Shown: positions 56,701 through 64,000 of the stretch, piece by piece
Layout: every line of letters begins with the position of its first letter
Numbering within the stretch: the first letter of the stretch is position 1
Assembly (NCBI RefSeq): GCF_008017805.1
Contig: NZ_VRTT01000006.1
Coordinates: forward strand, 62,001 to 126,000
DNA length: 64,000 nucleotides
Direction of reading: 5' to 3'
Source: Paenibacillus sp. N3.4
Lineage (GTDB): Bacteria; Bacillota; Bacilli; Paenibacillales; NBRC-103111
The notes under the pieces: generated by a model
Seen by the model: the letters and a program-made list of their open reading frames with translations, nothing else
What the model was told of the DNA's origin: nothing
Databases searched by the model: none
Made by a program: the position numbers and the translations under genes

Positions 56701-56957
56701 ACTCGGACGGAACGAAGTCGTATATTACCTTAGGACCGATATACCGCTCTTCGCACGATAAAGTCGTTTCCATTGCTGCGGACGGCACCATCACAGCCGT
56801 GAAACCCGGCTCCGCAACCGTCACTGCCTCCTACAATGGCAATATGTCGGAGATCAAAATCAAAGTGTTCAACAATCATAAAGATAAGAATGATGATAAA
56901 CAGAATGATGACGAAGAGATTGATCATATGGAGATTGAAAATGAAGATAACGGTTAA
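53754..56957 (+). CDS. Secreted GHL10-type glycoside hydrolase with Ig-like domains
   Basis: Protein of 1067 residues. A signal peptide spans about 1-27 (ITAFAAE). Domain A (about 65-165) has GGYILVAGDDS and is followed by a beta domain. A TIM-barrel of the GHL10/DUF187 kind spans about 265-640 (EVVLWVDQGTNIFKLQ, IALDVKGVEGFANY, HAAFNVFAEGSPAHNEYGLL, VDGVVLDRTRYDNE), with acidic residues at strand ends. A second copy of domain A lies at about 705-790 (GGFVISALDAS), followed by a second beta domain. Two bacterial Ig-like (BIG2) domains (about 875-1040) and a highly charged tail end the protein. TTG 53754 follows GGAAAG. It probably cleaves an extracellular polysaccharide that feeds this locus. 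Confidence 0.8.
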   Translation: MKKLKWLNFTLLLTLLVSLCPITAFAAETSLSTAAADYIEVEAAPVDITIDIEGPRKQINSVDKDVSGITDYVALFTKEYAPQITVGKTSIGVVVDSANQVTQVVNPSVNGAVPVWTGPTDLAIPQGGYILVAGDDSWANKTYKQYLAKNFKVGDKIKLRKNGDVIPVTELMTGQGPKAQLKLNNDAWFTVTLPQTTVSGKLENLEQGIPYSVRVNQTAVTLQANDTFQIDIGLTEGVNYLDVVVSKNGVENDRKTLIVFYKKQTGTTKEVVLWVDQGTNIFKLQTPENVRDMLIKAKDAGVTAIALDVKGVEGFANYKKNDLTGRPHISQMTAPTRAGANPDLDMLEEFITYGHQLGIKIHAAFNVFAEGSPAHNEYGLLNQHLDWEEQVYRPEDNGQILRLRESNYYKSGKSLVAFVNPANDDVRAFELKNIEEVIKNYDVDGVVLDRTRYDNETADFSPLTRQKFEAFLSARGKQLTNWPADVFTYVNNVRQSGPLQNDWWEFRSQTIKTFTDEVRLLTDRYTALKGKKIQSSAYVGSWFETYYLNGVHWGSPNFKYDSRLQFPEDSLYTDSYSKAGYTDNIDFLMIGTYQTTQKEIEHYITLGNIVTNGEVPMYASIALANIQDPPLQRSVFQTGLSQTNGLMLFDYSQVNWPVVKASLQNVEYVKDYQVGSSIPGNNEAFLEGDMYNVSRNENNLNVYSDAFGLTTATTTYGVEAIVGNTGKVTQVVNQQQALSWNWTNMSPNNSAIPQGGFVISALDASGVRTKRQLVAITYKVGDNVRSAVLRGHLAYANISTPLKNLEIKGSVEVLGPGTADVRVNDVPATLTNSGDFTGNVTLDVGANVVNISVYVDDLKTNEKTVTVTRTAPVITGISLDSPAYRLVAGDNHASVTTAVYSDGTSVVVTGASFSSSNLKVAVIAADGSVTALKAGTTEITAQFEGKTAKSIVSVVELEGLSFEEKKHSLVQGETYLAPLKATYSDGTKSYITLGPIYRSSHDKVVSIAADGTITAVKPGSATVTASYNGNMSEIKIKVFNNHKDKNDDKQNDDEEIDHMEIENEDNG

Positions 56958-56973
56958 GGGTTGATAACGAAAC

Positions 56974-57021
56974 AAAAAAGCATCCTGGCCTTCCTTGTGG
57001 GAAGGTCAGGATGCTTTTTTT
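56974..57021 (+). terminator. Strong terminator after the GHL10 gene
   Basis: AAAAAAGCATCCTGGCCTTCC pairs with GGAAGGTCAGGATGCTTTTTT around TTGTG; the T run serves the plus strand and a shorter one the minus. Confidence 0.85.
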
Positions 57022-57136
57022 GGAGTCTTCGCAGAACGTCAATACGTTATTGCTTGCAACTCGGGTAGCTAGCTGTATTTTCGCGAAATAGAGGATTGTC
57101 GTGTCGCTTCACTTAACTGCAATATCTACTTTCCGT

Positions 57137-57973
57137 TTACGGCAGCGCCAACCATTGATATGGCGTCTTCGCTGCTTTCATTCCAGCCTCCAGAATCGTC
57201 GCAATCGCAATCGTTTCTGCCTGCGGAACTAGTGGCTTACCCGACTCGAAAAAACCAATAAGGTTCTCAATGAACGCTCCGAAAAAATCCGACTCGATCT
57301 TCAGAAACTTCGACTGTCCCGTTTCATAACTCAAAGCCATGTTGAATGGGCATTCCAAACCATACAGGTTGATCGTCGCTTGTCGGCCATCAGCATACCC
57401 GATTAACAACGCCGGCGTGTTCGCTGTGCCCGTCCACATCACCCGTATGACATCCGTTCCCATCAGCGAAACGATAGGTTCCACCTGATGAATCGAATAA
57501 TTGCCAAATTCCCCCGGTCCTAGACTACAAATAGACTCTATTCCCTGCTTCACTAGTCCCGAATACTCGGCAGCAAACCGTAAAGCCGAAGTCGAGTACA
57601 TCGGGGTTCCGTGCTTGTCGGCGAGTTCAAACATCCGTATGGCCCCCGCCCGGTCAGGCGCAAAGGTTTTATCGATAAAGGTGGGCTTGCCGGATCGAAG
57701 CGGCAGCTGTGAAAGTTCCTCATGGTACTCCGAATGATCCGGCGATAGAACGACCAGATAATCACTCTGATCCACAACGGCCTCAATCGAATCCAAAAGC
57801 TTGATTTCTTTCTTTTCGCACCATTCCGAATTGGTGAGTTTACCTGCCATATTCGCCATGCCGTATGCATAAGCCACCTTCATTTCTCCGCCTGATGTTT
57901 TCTCCAACCACGCCGGATATTTCTCCGCATGCCATTCATCCAAAAAATAATCGATAAAACCAATCTTTTTCAT
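57137..57973 (-). CDS. Gfo/Idh/MocA-like oxidoreductase, short N-terminus
   Basis: Protein of 278 residues. It starts MKKIGFIDYFLDEWHAEKYP and lacks the classical GxGxxG loop, but keeps DYLVVLSPDHSEYHEEL, GKPTFIDKTFAPD (the EKP-like motif) and the C-terminal SIHQVEPIVSLMG region. Such short Gfo/Idh/MocA relatives are common in Paenibacillus sugar loci. ATG 57973 after GAGGGAG is chosen over the longer open frame. It is separated from the binding-protein gene by a terminator-like hairpin. Confidence 0.78.
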   Translation of the reverse strand: MKKIGFIDYFLDEWHAEKYPAWLEKTSGGEMKVAYAYGMANMAGKLTNSEWCEKKEIKLLDSIEAVVDQSDYLVVLSPDHSEYHEELSQLPLRSGKPTFIDKTFAPDRAGAIRMFELADKHGTPMYSTSALRFAAEYSGLVKQGIESICSLGPGEFGNYSIHQVEPIVSLMGTDVIRVMWTGTANTPALLIGYADGRQATINLYGLECPFNMALSYETGQSKFLKIESDFFGAFIENLIGFFESGKPLVPQAETIAIATILEAGMKAAKTPYQWLALP

Positions 57974-57996
57974 CGCTCTCTCACTCCCTCTTAGAT

Positions 57997-58026
57997 ATAA
58001 AACCCCCACGGCATGAACCGCAGGGG
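57997..58026 (-). terminator. Terminator-like hairpin after the LplA-like gene
   Basis: On the minus strand CCCC-TG-CGG-TTCATG-CCG-TG-GGGG is followed by TTTTAT. It may only attenuate transcription into the Gfo-like gene. Confidence 0.55.
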
Positions 58027-58047
58027 AATATTGTGCCTGTAAAAGGC

Positions 58048-59580
58048 TTACTTCTTGTTCGCAGCGTACCATTCATTGGCTGCTTTCGTCATTTCGTCTC
58101 CGCCTTCTGCTTTCCACTGAGCCAGGAACTTATCATAATTTTCGAGCGGCTCTGCACCTGTTATGTACTTCAGGAACGTATCCTCCATCAACTTTTGCAG
58201 CTTCAAATTGTACTTACCGATGGCTTCAAGCGGAGGAGCAAAGGAGAGCGGATCGACAACAACGTTTCCTTTCGAAGCTTCCTGATTTTTATTAAATGCA
58301 TCCGTCAGGATCGGATCTTTACGAACTCGCGCCTGCCAATAGATCGGATAGTTTTTCTCATCCACACCCGTGAGGAAGGACGAGGCGTTGTTGTATTGAT
58401 CGTTAAAGATCGGAAGGATCGGGAAATAGCTGCCATTTTCCACCTTGTGGTGAACGCCTTCTTTACCGATGGCCGCTTCCTTGTGAATGTCTTTGTCTAG
58501 CTTCAGATCCAAATACTTGATGATGTCTTCCTTCTTATCGGCCCATTTCGGTATACCCACGTAAAAGCTGATGCCTGCAGTTGCCATGACTTGAACTTTG
58601 CCATCATCCCCTTTTAGATAAGGCAGGCTGGAAATTTTGGCGTTTGGTGAATTTTTGAGAAGCGCATTTTGTACCGTAGGTGCATTGAAGTAGGCGTTCG
58701 AGATGATGGCCGCTTTACCGCTCGTAAAGTTCTCTATTACTTTGTTCGCCTGATTAAGAGACCACTCTTGGTCGATCAATTTCTCGGTGTACAGCTTCTT
58801 TGTAAACTCCAAATATTTTTTCATATTCGGGTTTTCGACCGCATTTACCAGTTTGCCATTTACGTCCTGCCAGCCGGTCGTTAAGGTCGTCTGAACCATT
58901 GTCAGGCCAAATGTAGGCAGGATTTCAGGAATTAGAGGGCTTTTCCCACCTGATAGTGCCATGACATTTTTCTTTTCTTTGAGCGTCTTCATGACGTTGT
59001 ACAGCTCGTCACGCGTTGTCGGTGCCTTCAGCCCAAGCTCATCCATCCAATCCTGGCGAACGATGAGTGCCGAATTGACGACCGTACCCGATCCCGTCTG
59101 CGGAATACCGTAAATTTTACCGTTCAGCTTCGCTCCGTTCCAAGAATTTTGGGAGATGACGTTTTTCATATTGGTGCCATATTTGTTGACTAACTCGTCG
59201 ATCGGCTCAAGTGCGCCAGACGATGCGAGTTTGGAATACTGCGGTCCGCTGAGCAGCATGAAGGCATATTGTTCCTTGTTGGCCATGAGCAGGTTAAGCT
59301 TGTCGTCTGGGTTCTCAACCGGCAGCATATCGTAGGTTACTTTGTAACCTGTTTTTTCGTTCAGGAACTTCGCCACGACTTCGGTATTTGGATCAAAACG
59401 AGCGTACTGCAGCAGCGCCTTGAATTCCGGCTTCGGCTTATTCGCATCTGCTAATACAGTTGGTGCCATTGACGCGGCCGGCGCTGTGGAGCTGCCGGCC
59501 GATTGGCCACCACTGCCGCAAGCGGTTATAGACGCCGCTAAAGTTGTGATAGACAGTACAGCTAAACATTTTTTTAACAT
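58048..59580 (-). CDS. LplA-like carbohydrate-binding lipoprotein
   Basis: Protein of 510 residues: signal with lipobox ITACG near 19, a Ser/Ala linker, then a CUT1 solute-binding fold (QYARFDPNTEVVAKFLNEKT, LMANKEQYAFMLLSGPQYSK, GKIYGIPQTGSGTVVNSALI). It ends with the family motif PLENYDKFLAQWKAEGGDEM. ATG 59580 with GGGAGG upstream is used. It follows the LplB and LplC permeases and is their own binding protein, probably for an oligosaccharide. Confidence 0.87.
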   Translation of the reverse strand: MLKKCLAVLSITTLAASITACGSGGQSAGSSTAPAASMAPTVLADANKPKPEFKALLQYARFDPNTEVVAKFLNEKTGYKVTYDMLPVENPDDKLNLLMANKEQYAFMLLSGPQYSKLASSGALEPIDELVNKYGTNMKNVISQNSWNGAKLNGKIYGIPQTGSGTVVNSALIVRQDWMDELGLKAPTTRDELYNVMKTLKEKKNVMALSGGKSPLIPEILPTFGLTMVQTTLTTGWQDVNGKLVNAVENPNMKKYLEFTKKLYTEKLIDQEWSLNQANKVIENFTSGKAAIISNAYFNAPTVQNALLKNSPNAKISSLPYLKGDDGKVQVMATAGISFYVGIPKWADKKEDIIKYLDLKLDKDIHKEAAIGKEGVHHKVENGSYFPILPIFNDQYNNASSFLTGVDEKNYPIYWQARVRKDPILTDAFNKNQEASKGNVVVDPLSFAPPLEAIGKYNLKLQKLMEDTFLKYITGAEPLENYDKFLAQWKAEGGDEMTKAANEWYAANKK

Positions 59581-59692
59581 GGAAGAACCTCCCTTTTCGT
59601 ATATGGGGTACGGGTTAAAGCTTTTAACCAAACATCACGGAACAAACCTGGCGCCTGCCCACCACCACCCTTCAAGTATCGTTTGTAAGCGT

Positions 59693-60611
59693 TCATCCTT
59701 TGACAGAGCCGATCAGAACGCCCTTAACAAAATATTTTTGAAGCAGCGGGTAAACGACTATGATGGGGAGCGTTGCCAGAACAATCGAAGCCGCTTGTAT
59801 GGACTGCGGTGAAACGTTAAGGGAAGCATCCACATTGGTCCGCATGAAAGCATCCGTGGAAGAGACGAAGAGTTCCTTCAAATACAGCTGCAGCGGTTTC
59901 AATTCAGTCGAATTGATGTAGATCAGCGACGTAAAGTAATCGTTCCAGAACGTAACTGCGTAGAACAAGGCGATGGTTGCCAGTACGGGAAGCGAAAGCG
60001 GCAAATGATACGCGCAAGAATCGTCATATTGTTGGCACCATCGATTTTGGCCGATTCTTCAAGACTGTCAGGCAAGCTTTCAAAGTAGCTTTTGATAATG
60101 AGCATGTTGTACACATTTATCATAAAAGGTAAGAAAAGTACCGGCAGCTTATCGATCAGATGAAGTTTATGCATAAGTAGGTAGGTCGGGATCAATCCAC
60201 CGCTGAACAGCATCGTAAACAAATACAGGAGGATAATAAACTTGCGTCCCCGCAGCCTAGGCTTGGACAATGGATAAGCGGCCAGCGTTGTCATAAATAA
60301 AGCTAACAGCGAACCGACCAGTGTCACGGTGACGGAAACGACAAAAGCATGGAGGAACATAGAATTGCTGGCTACAAATTTGTAGTCCCTAGTTGAAAGT
60401 CGATCGGATACAGCGTAACCATCCCTGAGACGACAGCTGCTTCGCTGCTAAACGATTTGGCGATAAGATTTATGAACGGGAAAATCGTGGAAAGCCCTAA
60501 CAGGATAAAAAACATATAATTGACCACAGTGAAAATTTTTTCGCCGGTAGATGTTCGGATCATGCCAGATCCTCTAAAGGCAGGCGTTTTTACAGTACTG
60601 TTCGCATTCAT
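59693..60611 (-). pseudogene. LplC-like carbohydrate ABC permease, two frameshifts
   Basis: CUT1 permease of about 306 residues, six membrane segments. The first break near 60384-60386 is repaired by one base, joining DFQLGT to YKFVASNSMFLHAF. The second near 60003-60005 is repaired by one T, joining MTILARII to LPLSLPVLATIALFYAVTFW. The EAA loop PDSLEESAKIDGANNM and the C-terminal FVKGVLIGSVKG are normal. ATG 60611 follows AAAGGAGG. It is coupled to lplB by a 23-bp gap. Confidence 0.86.
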
Positions 60612-60634
60612 AGCTGATCCTCCTTTATTTGCCG

Positions 60635-61607
60635 TTACCAAATACCCCTTCCAAAAAACTTTCTTGCCAAACCATTACCCGAAATGATTAATATAAACGC
60701 GACAACGGATTCGAACACCCCTACGGCAGTTGAAAAACTGTAGTCCTGCTCGCCTAGACCGATGCGGTATACATAGGTGCCGATAACGTCGGCGACGTTA
60801 TATACGCTTGGATTGTACATAACAAGAACTTGTTCGGTGCCTGCTTCAAGCACATAGCCGAGACGAAGGATGAACATAAGCAGGATGATCGGGAGCAGAC
60901 CGGGCAGCGTGATATGGACGATTTGCTTCCATTTATTTGCACCGTCGATTTTGGCGGATTCATACAATCCAGGATCAATGCCGGCCAAAGCCGCTAAGTA
61001 GATAATCGTATTCCAGCCGAGGTCCTTCCAGCCTGCTGAAGCAACAAGAACGGAGCGAAAGATATGGCTGTCCAGAAAAAAGCGGATCGGTTCGCCGCCC
61101 ATGGCGACAATCATTTTGTTGACGATACCTCCGTTCGAGGAAAGCAGGTCGATGAACAAGCCACTGACGATTACCCAAGACAGGAAGTGTGGTAGGTAAA
61201 TAACGGTTTGCACACTTCGCTTGAACACCATGTTTTTCAATTCATTCAGCAAGATGGCGACCACAATCGGGAGCGGAAAGAGAAACACAATTTTATAAAT
61301 CGAAATCATCAAGGTGTTCTCGAACACATGCAGAAAGCTCGCAGACGAAATCAATTTCTCGAAATGCTTCCACCCGACCCATGGACTTGCGGCCATCCCT
61401 TCAAAAATATTAAAATCTTTGAAGGCAATGATAATCCCATACATCGGCGTGTACTTAAACACCAGCAGAAATGCGATGCCGGGAATGAGAGCGAGATACA
61501 AATCCCAATCTTTCCGTATATCGATCCACAATTGTCGTAAATAGCTTCTTTTTAACGTTTTTTTTCGCGAGACTAACGTTTTTCCCAAAAGGGGTTGTTT
61601 CTCTCAT
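60635..61607 (-). CDS. LplB-like carbohydrate ABC permease, possible N-terminal frameshift
   Basis: CUT1 permease of about 320 residues with six membrane segments (LALIPGIAFLLVFKYTPMYG first), EAA loop PGLYESAKIDGANKWKQIVH and a normal C-terminus. The conserved frame offers only TTG 61588 without a ribosome-binding site. The well-placed ATG 61607 (GGAGGAG upstream, MRETTPFGKNVSLAKK) is in another frame that meets it at an A8 run (61558-61565). Removing one A would join the two parts. The first gene of the lplB-lplC-lplA-like operon. Confidence 0.85.
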
Positions 61608-61643
61608 GGTGTCTCCTCCTTCTTGCCTATCATTCATAGAATT

Positions 61644-61706
61644 AGTGTATCATCCACCGTTTTTTGCGAATTAGAGTAATATTACTTGTTTTGGTACTTT
61701 CATAAC
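61644..61706 (-). promoter_or_regulatory. Promoter and shared operator of the lplB operon
   Basis: On the minus strand GTTATGAAAGTACCAAAA with CAAGTAAT (61681-61706) matches the element before the FAD operon at 23 of 26 positions. TACACT (61644-61649) follows after 31 bp as the -10 box. Confidence 0.6.
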
Positions 61707-61723
61707 TTCTCACTTTCGAAACA

Positions 61724-61756
61724 CAAAAAAGCCTTCCCCGATACACGGAGAAGGCT
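61724..61756 (-). terminator. Terminator after the AraC-type response regulator
   Basis: On the minus strand AGCCTTC-TCCG pairs with CGGG-GAAGGCT and is followed by six T residues. Confidence 0.8.
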
Positions 61757-61776
61757 GCCGAACGACATTCAGGAGA

Positions 61777-63375
61777 TCAACTGCGTACCTCCCCAGGCGT
61801 CACGCCCCAATATTTACGGAATACTCTTGTAAAATAACTTACGTCCCTATAACCTACTGCAGCTGCGGCATCGTATACCCGAACACCCTCCTGTAAGGTC
61901 GCCTTGGCACGCTCCATTTTTCGTTCCATTACATAGGTGGAAAAAGCCTTACCTGTTTCCTGTTTGAAAAGGCGGCTAAGGTAGGAAGAGTTGACATACA
62001 GGCGGTCGGCGACGGCATGCAGCGTCATTTCTTGGTCGATTTCATTTTCGACAAGACTTAGTATGGTTTTAATCATTCCATGGCTAGTCAATTTTCTCCT
62101 CTGGCTGGCATAGGTTAAATACGCCCTTATCAACCGCTGCAGCCAAGACAAAATTTGTTCCTTAGCCGACAATTCACGGTGATTGTGAAAATAGACGTAG
62201 TCCTCACCGGTCACTTCCCTTACCGGCCAACCCTGTTTCTGGATCATCCGGACAAAAAGGCTTCCAAAATAAAGGATGTGCTCATGCATTTCCCAGGCGG
62301 TTTCTGCTCTTGCCATACCACTGTCCCAAAGGGCTGTTAACGTTTCGCTTGCCTTGTCGGCATCTCCGGTTTCGAGCGCAATTTCCAGCGCTTTCTCCAG
62401 GTTCGGCTGCAACTTCAATTCCGGCTCTCTGCCCTGCTCTTCCCGGTAAGGAATCACCAGGTCATGCCCAAGTACGATCCGGTTCTGTAACGCGCGAACC
62501 GCCTGCACATACAGCTTATTCATATCTTCCCTGCCGCCTGTTGTCCCGCTGATCCCAGCACTCGCGCTGAGCTTAAGACAGCTTTGTACGGTGAAAAGCA
62601 GCTTTTCGGTCATCGCATTGATTTTTTGCAGGGCTATGTTTGGTTCTTCATTTCCGGCAAGCTGGAACACGACAACCGTACAGCCTGTATAATCAGAAGA
62701 TACCCAGCAAGGAGTGGTCTCTAAGGATTCTCGCACGATACTTCCCAGTGAAAATTTGAGAAGGGGTACATCCTCTCTGCTAAAACGAGTTTCGATTTCC
62801 AGAAGCGGATCCATATCGACTACGGCTACAGCGTACTGGTCCTCTTTTGGCAAATCCAATTGAAGATCCTTGCTTTTCTGATCGATTTCCCATGGCTCGT
62901 ATTTACCGTTCAGCCAGTTCTGAAAAAAATCATTAATTAGGTAAGGAAGATGTTGCTTCCATTTTTGCTTTAGCTCATCTTCGTTATGGCGCTGCTCAAG
63001 TTCGCTTTTCAATCGTTCAGTCGCTTCGAGCACCGTTTTCAAAATCTCCTCATCCCCTGCCGGTTTCAACAGGTACTTCATGACTCCGAGCTCCAGTGCT
63101 GCTTGGGCGTAAGCGAAATCGTCATAGCCGCTGAGAACGATGATCTTCAAAAAAGGGTCAGCTTGGCGAAGTTGTCTAGCCAATGTAAGCCCGTCCATTT
63201 CCGGCATCTGAAGGTCCAGCAAGATGATATCGGGCTTTTTGAGGTCGATCAACCGCAGCGCTTCCTTCCCGTTTCCGGCCTGACCGACGACCTCGATACC
63301 ATGCTTGTCCCATGGAATGTTGTTGGCAAGCGCGTTTCTGAGACGGATTTCATCTTCCACAATTAATAAATTCAT
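61777..63375 (-). CDS. YesN-like response regulator, AraC type
   Basis: About 532 residues. A receiver domain has LLIVEDE, the phospho-acceptor Asp in IILLDLQMPEMDG near 55, LSGYDDF and YLLKPAG. A long middle region precedes a C-terminal AraC domain (MTLHAVADRLYVNSSYLSRL; AAAVGYRDVSYFTRVFRKYW). ATG 63375 follows AAGGAG. No kinase adjoins it. It lies just upstream of the lplB operon and is the natural partner of the lone YesM kinase at 46.2 kb. It probably binds the 26-bp element before lplB and the FAD gene. Confidence 0.88.
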   Translation of the reverse strand: MNLLIVEDEIRLRNALANNIPWDKHGIEVVGQAGNGKEALRLIDLKKPDIILLDLQMPEMDGLTLARQLRQADPFLKIIVLSGYDDFAYAQAALELGVMKYLLKPAGDEEILKTVLEATERLKSELEQRHNEDELKQKWKQHLPYLINDFFQNWLNGKYEPWEIDQKSKDLQLDLPKEDQYAVAVVDMDPLLEIETRFSREDVPLLKFSLGSIVRESLETTPCWVSSDYTGCTVVVFQLAGNEEPNIALQKINAMTEKLLFTVQSCLKLSASAGISGTTGGREDMNKLYVQAVRALQNRIVLGHDLVIPYREEQGREPELKLQPNLEKALEIALETGDADKASETLTALWDSGMARAETAWEMHEHILYFGSLFVRMIQKQGWPVREVTGEDYVYFHNHRELSAKEQILSWLQRLIRAYLTYASQRRKLTSHGMIKTILSLVENEIDQEMTLHAVADRLYVNSSYLSRLFKQETGKAFSTYVMERKMERAKATLQEGVRVYDAAAAVGYRDVSYFTRVFRKYWGVTPGEVRS

Positions 63376-63450
63376 AGGAGCAACTCCTTGATGGATACGT
63401 GATTTAATCAACCTGTATTCGCTTCTGGATCGTTATTATCCTGCCTAGTT

Positions 63451-63767
63451 TCACTTCACTTGCTTGACTTGTGAATAGAGCAGAAGTTCCTGGACTTCCA
63501 TTAAAGTTTTAGTCAACTGCAGCAGGACGGCCTCATGAATATTTCCTGCATTCTTCTCTAGCCCTAGAAACCTTGTGAACTCTAATGCCGCAATCTCCAA
63601 TAAACGAACCCCATCAATCTTCGCTTCCCCTTGCAGGAAGCTTAGGACCGTTCCCTCACCAAGTCAAATTGGGCATTTACATAGGCATCCCAATTTTTCT
63701 GAATGATCCTTTGCACATGACCAATCCGCTTTTCCACCTGATCCAAACATCGGCTGACTTCTGCCAT
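63451..63767 (-). pseudogene. Small helical protein, frameshifted
   Basis: ATG 63767 opens MAEVSRCLDQVEKRIGHVQR and runs to a TAA near 63643. Directly after, one frame over, FLQGEAKIDGVRLLEIAALE continues to a stop at 63451-63453. One extra base near 63641-63645 would make a single protein of about 105 residues, all predicted helix with heptad-like spacing. No family recognised. It precedes the response regulator on the same strand. Confidence 0.45.
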
Positions 63768-63913
63768 AGCATACTCTCGCTTCTTTGTGTAATTGGTATA
63801 AAAATTATCACATTTTCGATCACCTTAATAGGGGATATTCGTTACTTTTTATAGCATTTTAATAGTCATCCATTATCGACTCGCACTTGCTGCTTCGCTT
63901 GTAACTATCCAAA

Positions 63914-63954
63914 TAAAAAAACCTCATCAGAATAGGAATTACTTCTGAAAAGGT
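63914..63954 (-). terminator. Terminator of a gene beyond the window end
   Basis: On the minus strand AACCTTTTCAGAA pairs imperfectly with TTCTGATGAGGTT and is followed by seven T residues. It implies a minus-strand gene entering from the right; no coding end can be fixed within 63955-64000. Confidence 0.55.
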
Positions 63955-64000
63955 TTAGGCTTTAGAATGAAACATATGAGGTAATCAAGCCGCATCAACA

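Noticed and set aside
59682-59696. cre-like TTGTAAGCGTTCATC at the end of lplC
   Set aside because: Lacks the second half of the consensus and lies across a stop codon; too weak.
1-64000. CRISPR array, tRNA or rRNA genes, prophage, integron
   Set aside because: No regularly spaced repeats, tRNA-like cloverleaf, rRNA segment, integrase or phage structural gene was seen on reading both strands.

Overview
The window reads as the chromosome of a Paenibacillus-like member of the Bacillota. The evidence is strong Shine-Dalgarno sites with frequent TTG/GTG starts, ytoI- and ccdC-type genes, an S-layer-homology protein, and several YesM/YesN-type sensor/AraC-regulator sets beside CUT1 and xylose-type sugar ABC transporters. 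No rRNA, tRNA, CRISPR array, prophage or intact insertion sequence was seen. About a dozen conserved genes carry one- or two-base indels, and the family sequence resumes at once in another frame. This looks more like sequence error than gene decay, so those loci are listed as single frameshifted genes.

Region 1 (1-7.8 kb). A minus-strand operon encodes a DUF6530-like protein, a MoxR-type AAA ATPase, a VWA protein and a GIY-YIG protein cut by the window edge. It has a clear promoter and tandem repeats at its 5' end. Small housekeeping genes follow: a DUF6199-like membrane protein, ccdC, a PadR regulator, a VOC protein, a SIMPL protein and ytoI.

Region 2 (7.8-31 kb) is a poly-3-hydroxybutyrate / 3-hydroxybutyrate / acetyl-CoA utilisation island. 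It contains a small zinc-ribbon gene with the glyoxylate shunt (aceA, aceB), a secreted PHB depolymerase (phaZ) followed by a structured non-coding stretch, and a nine-gene operon livK-G-F-H-M-orf60-KASIII-like-alpha/beta hydrolase-fabG. It also has a MalT/SARP-type regulator, an acyl-CoA ligase, and bdhA-scoA-scoB-thiolase with a divergent LysR gene. The depolymerase would release 3-hydroxybutyrate outside the cell. BdhA, ScoAB and thiolase would convert it to acetyl-CoA, and the glyoxylate shunt would allow growth on it. SARP-type direct repeats precede both livK and the ligase, and cre-like sites precede phaZ and bdhA.

Region 3 (31-43 kb) has a secreted YcdB/SLH protein, then a xylose-type transporter (xylFGH), a second XylF-like lipoprotein, and a three-part sensory system of membrane-anchored sugar-binding protein, LytS/YesM kinase and YesN regulator. 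The last matches the XylFII-LytS-YesN arrangement known from clostridia.

Region 4 (43-64 kb) is a carbohydrate locus. It holds two cupins, two TIM-barrel sugar isomerase/epimerases (one missing its N-terminal third), a YesM kinase, two LplA-like binding proteins, one LplB/LplC permease pair, an SGNH hydrolase, an FAD oxidoreductase, two Gfo/Idh/MocA oxidoreductases, a 1067-residue secreted GHL10-type glycoside hydrolase and a YesN regulator 14 kb from the only unpaired kinase. The permease operon and the FAD/Gfo/GHL10 operon share a 26-bp element (23/26 identical) at the same distance from their -10 boxes.
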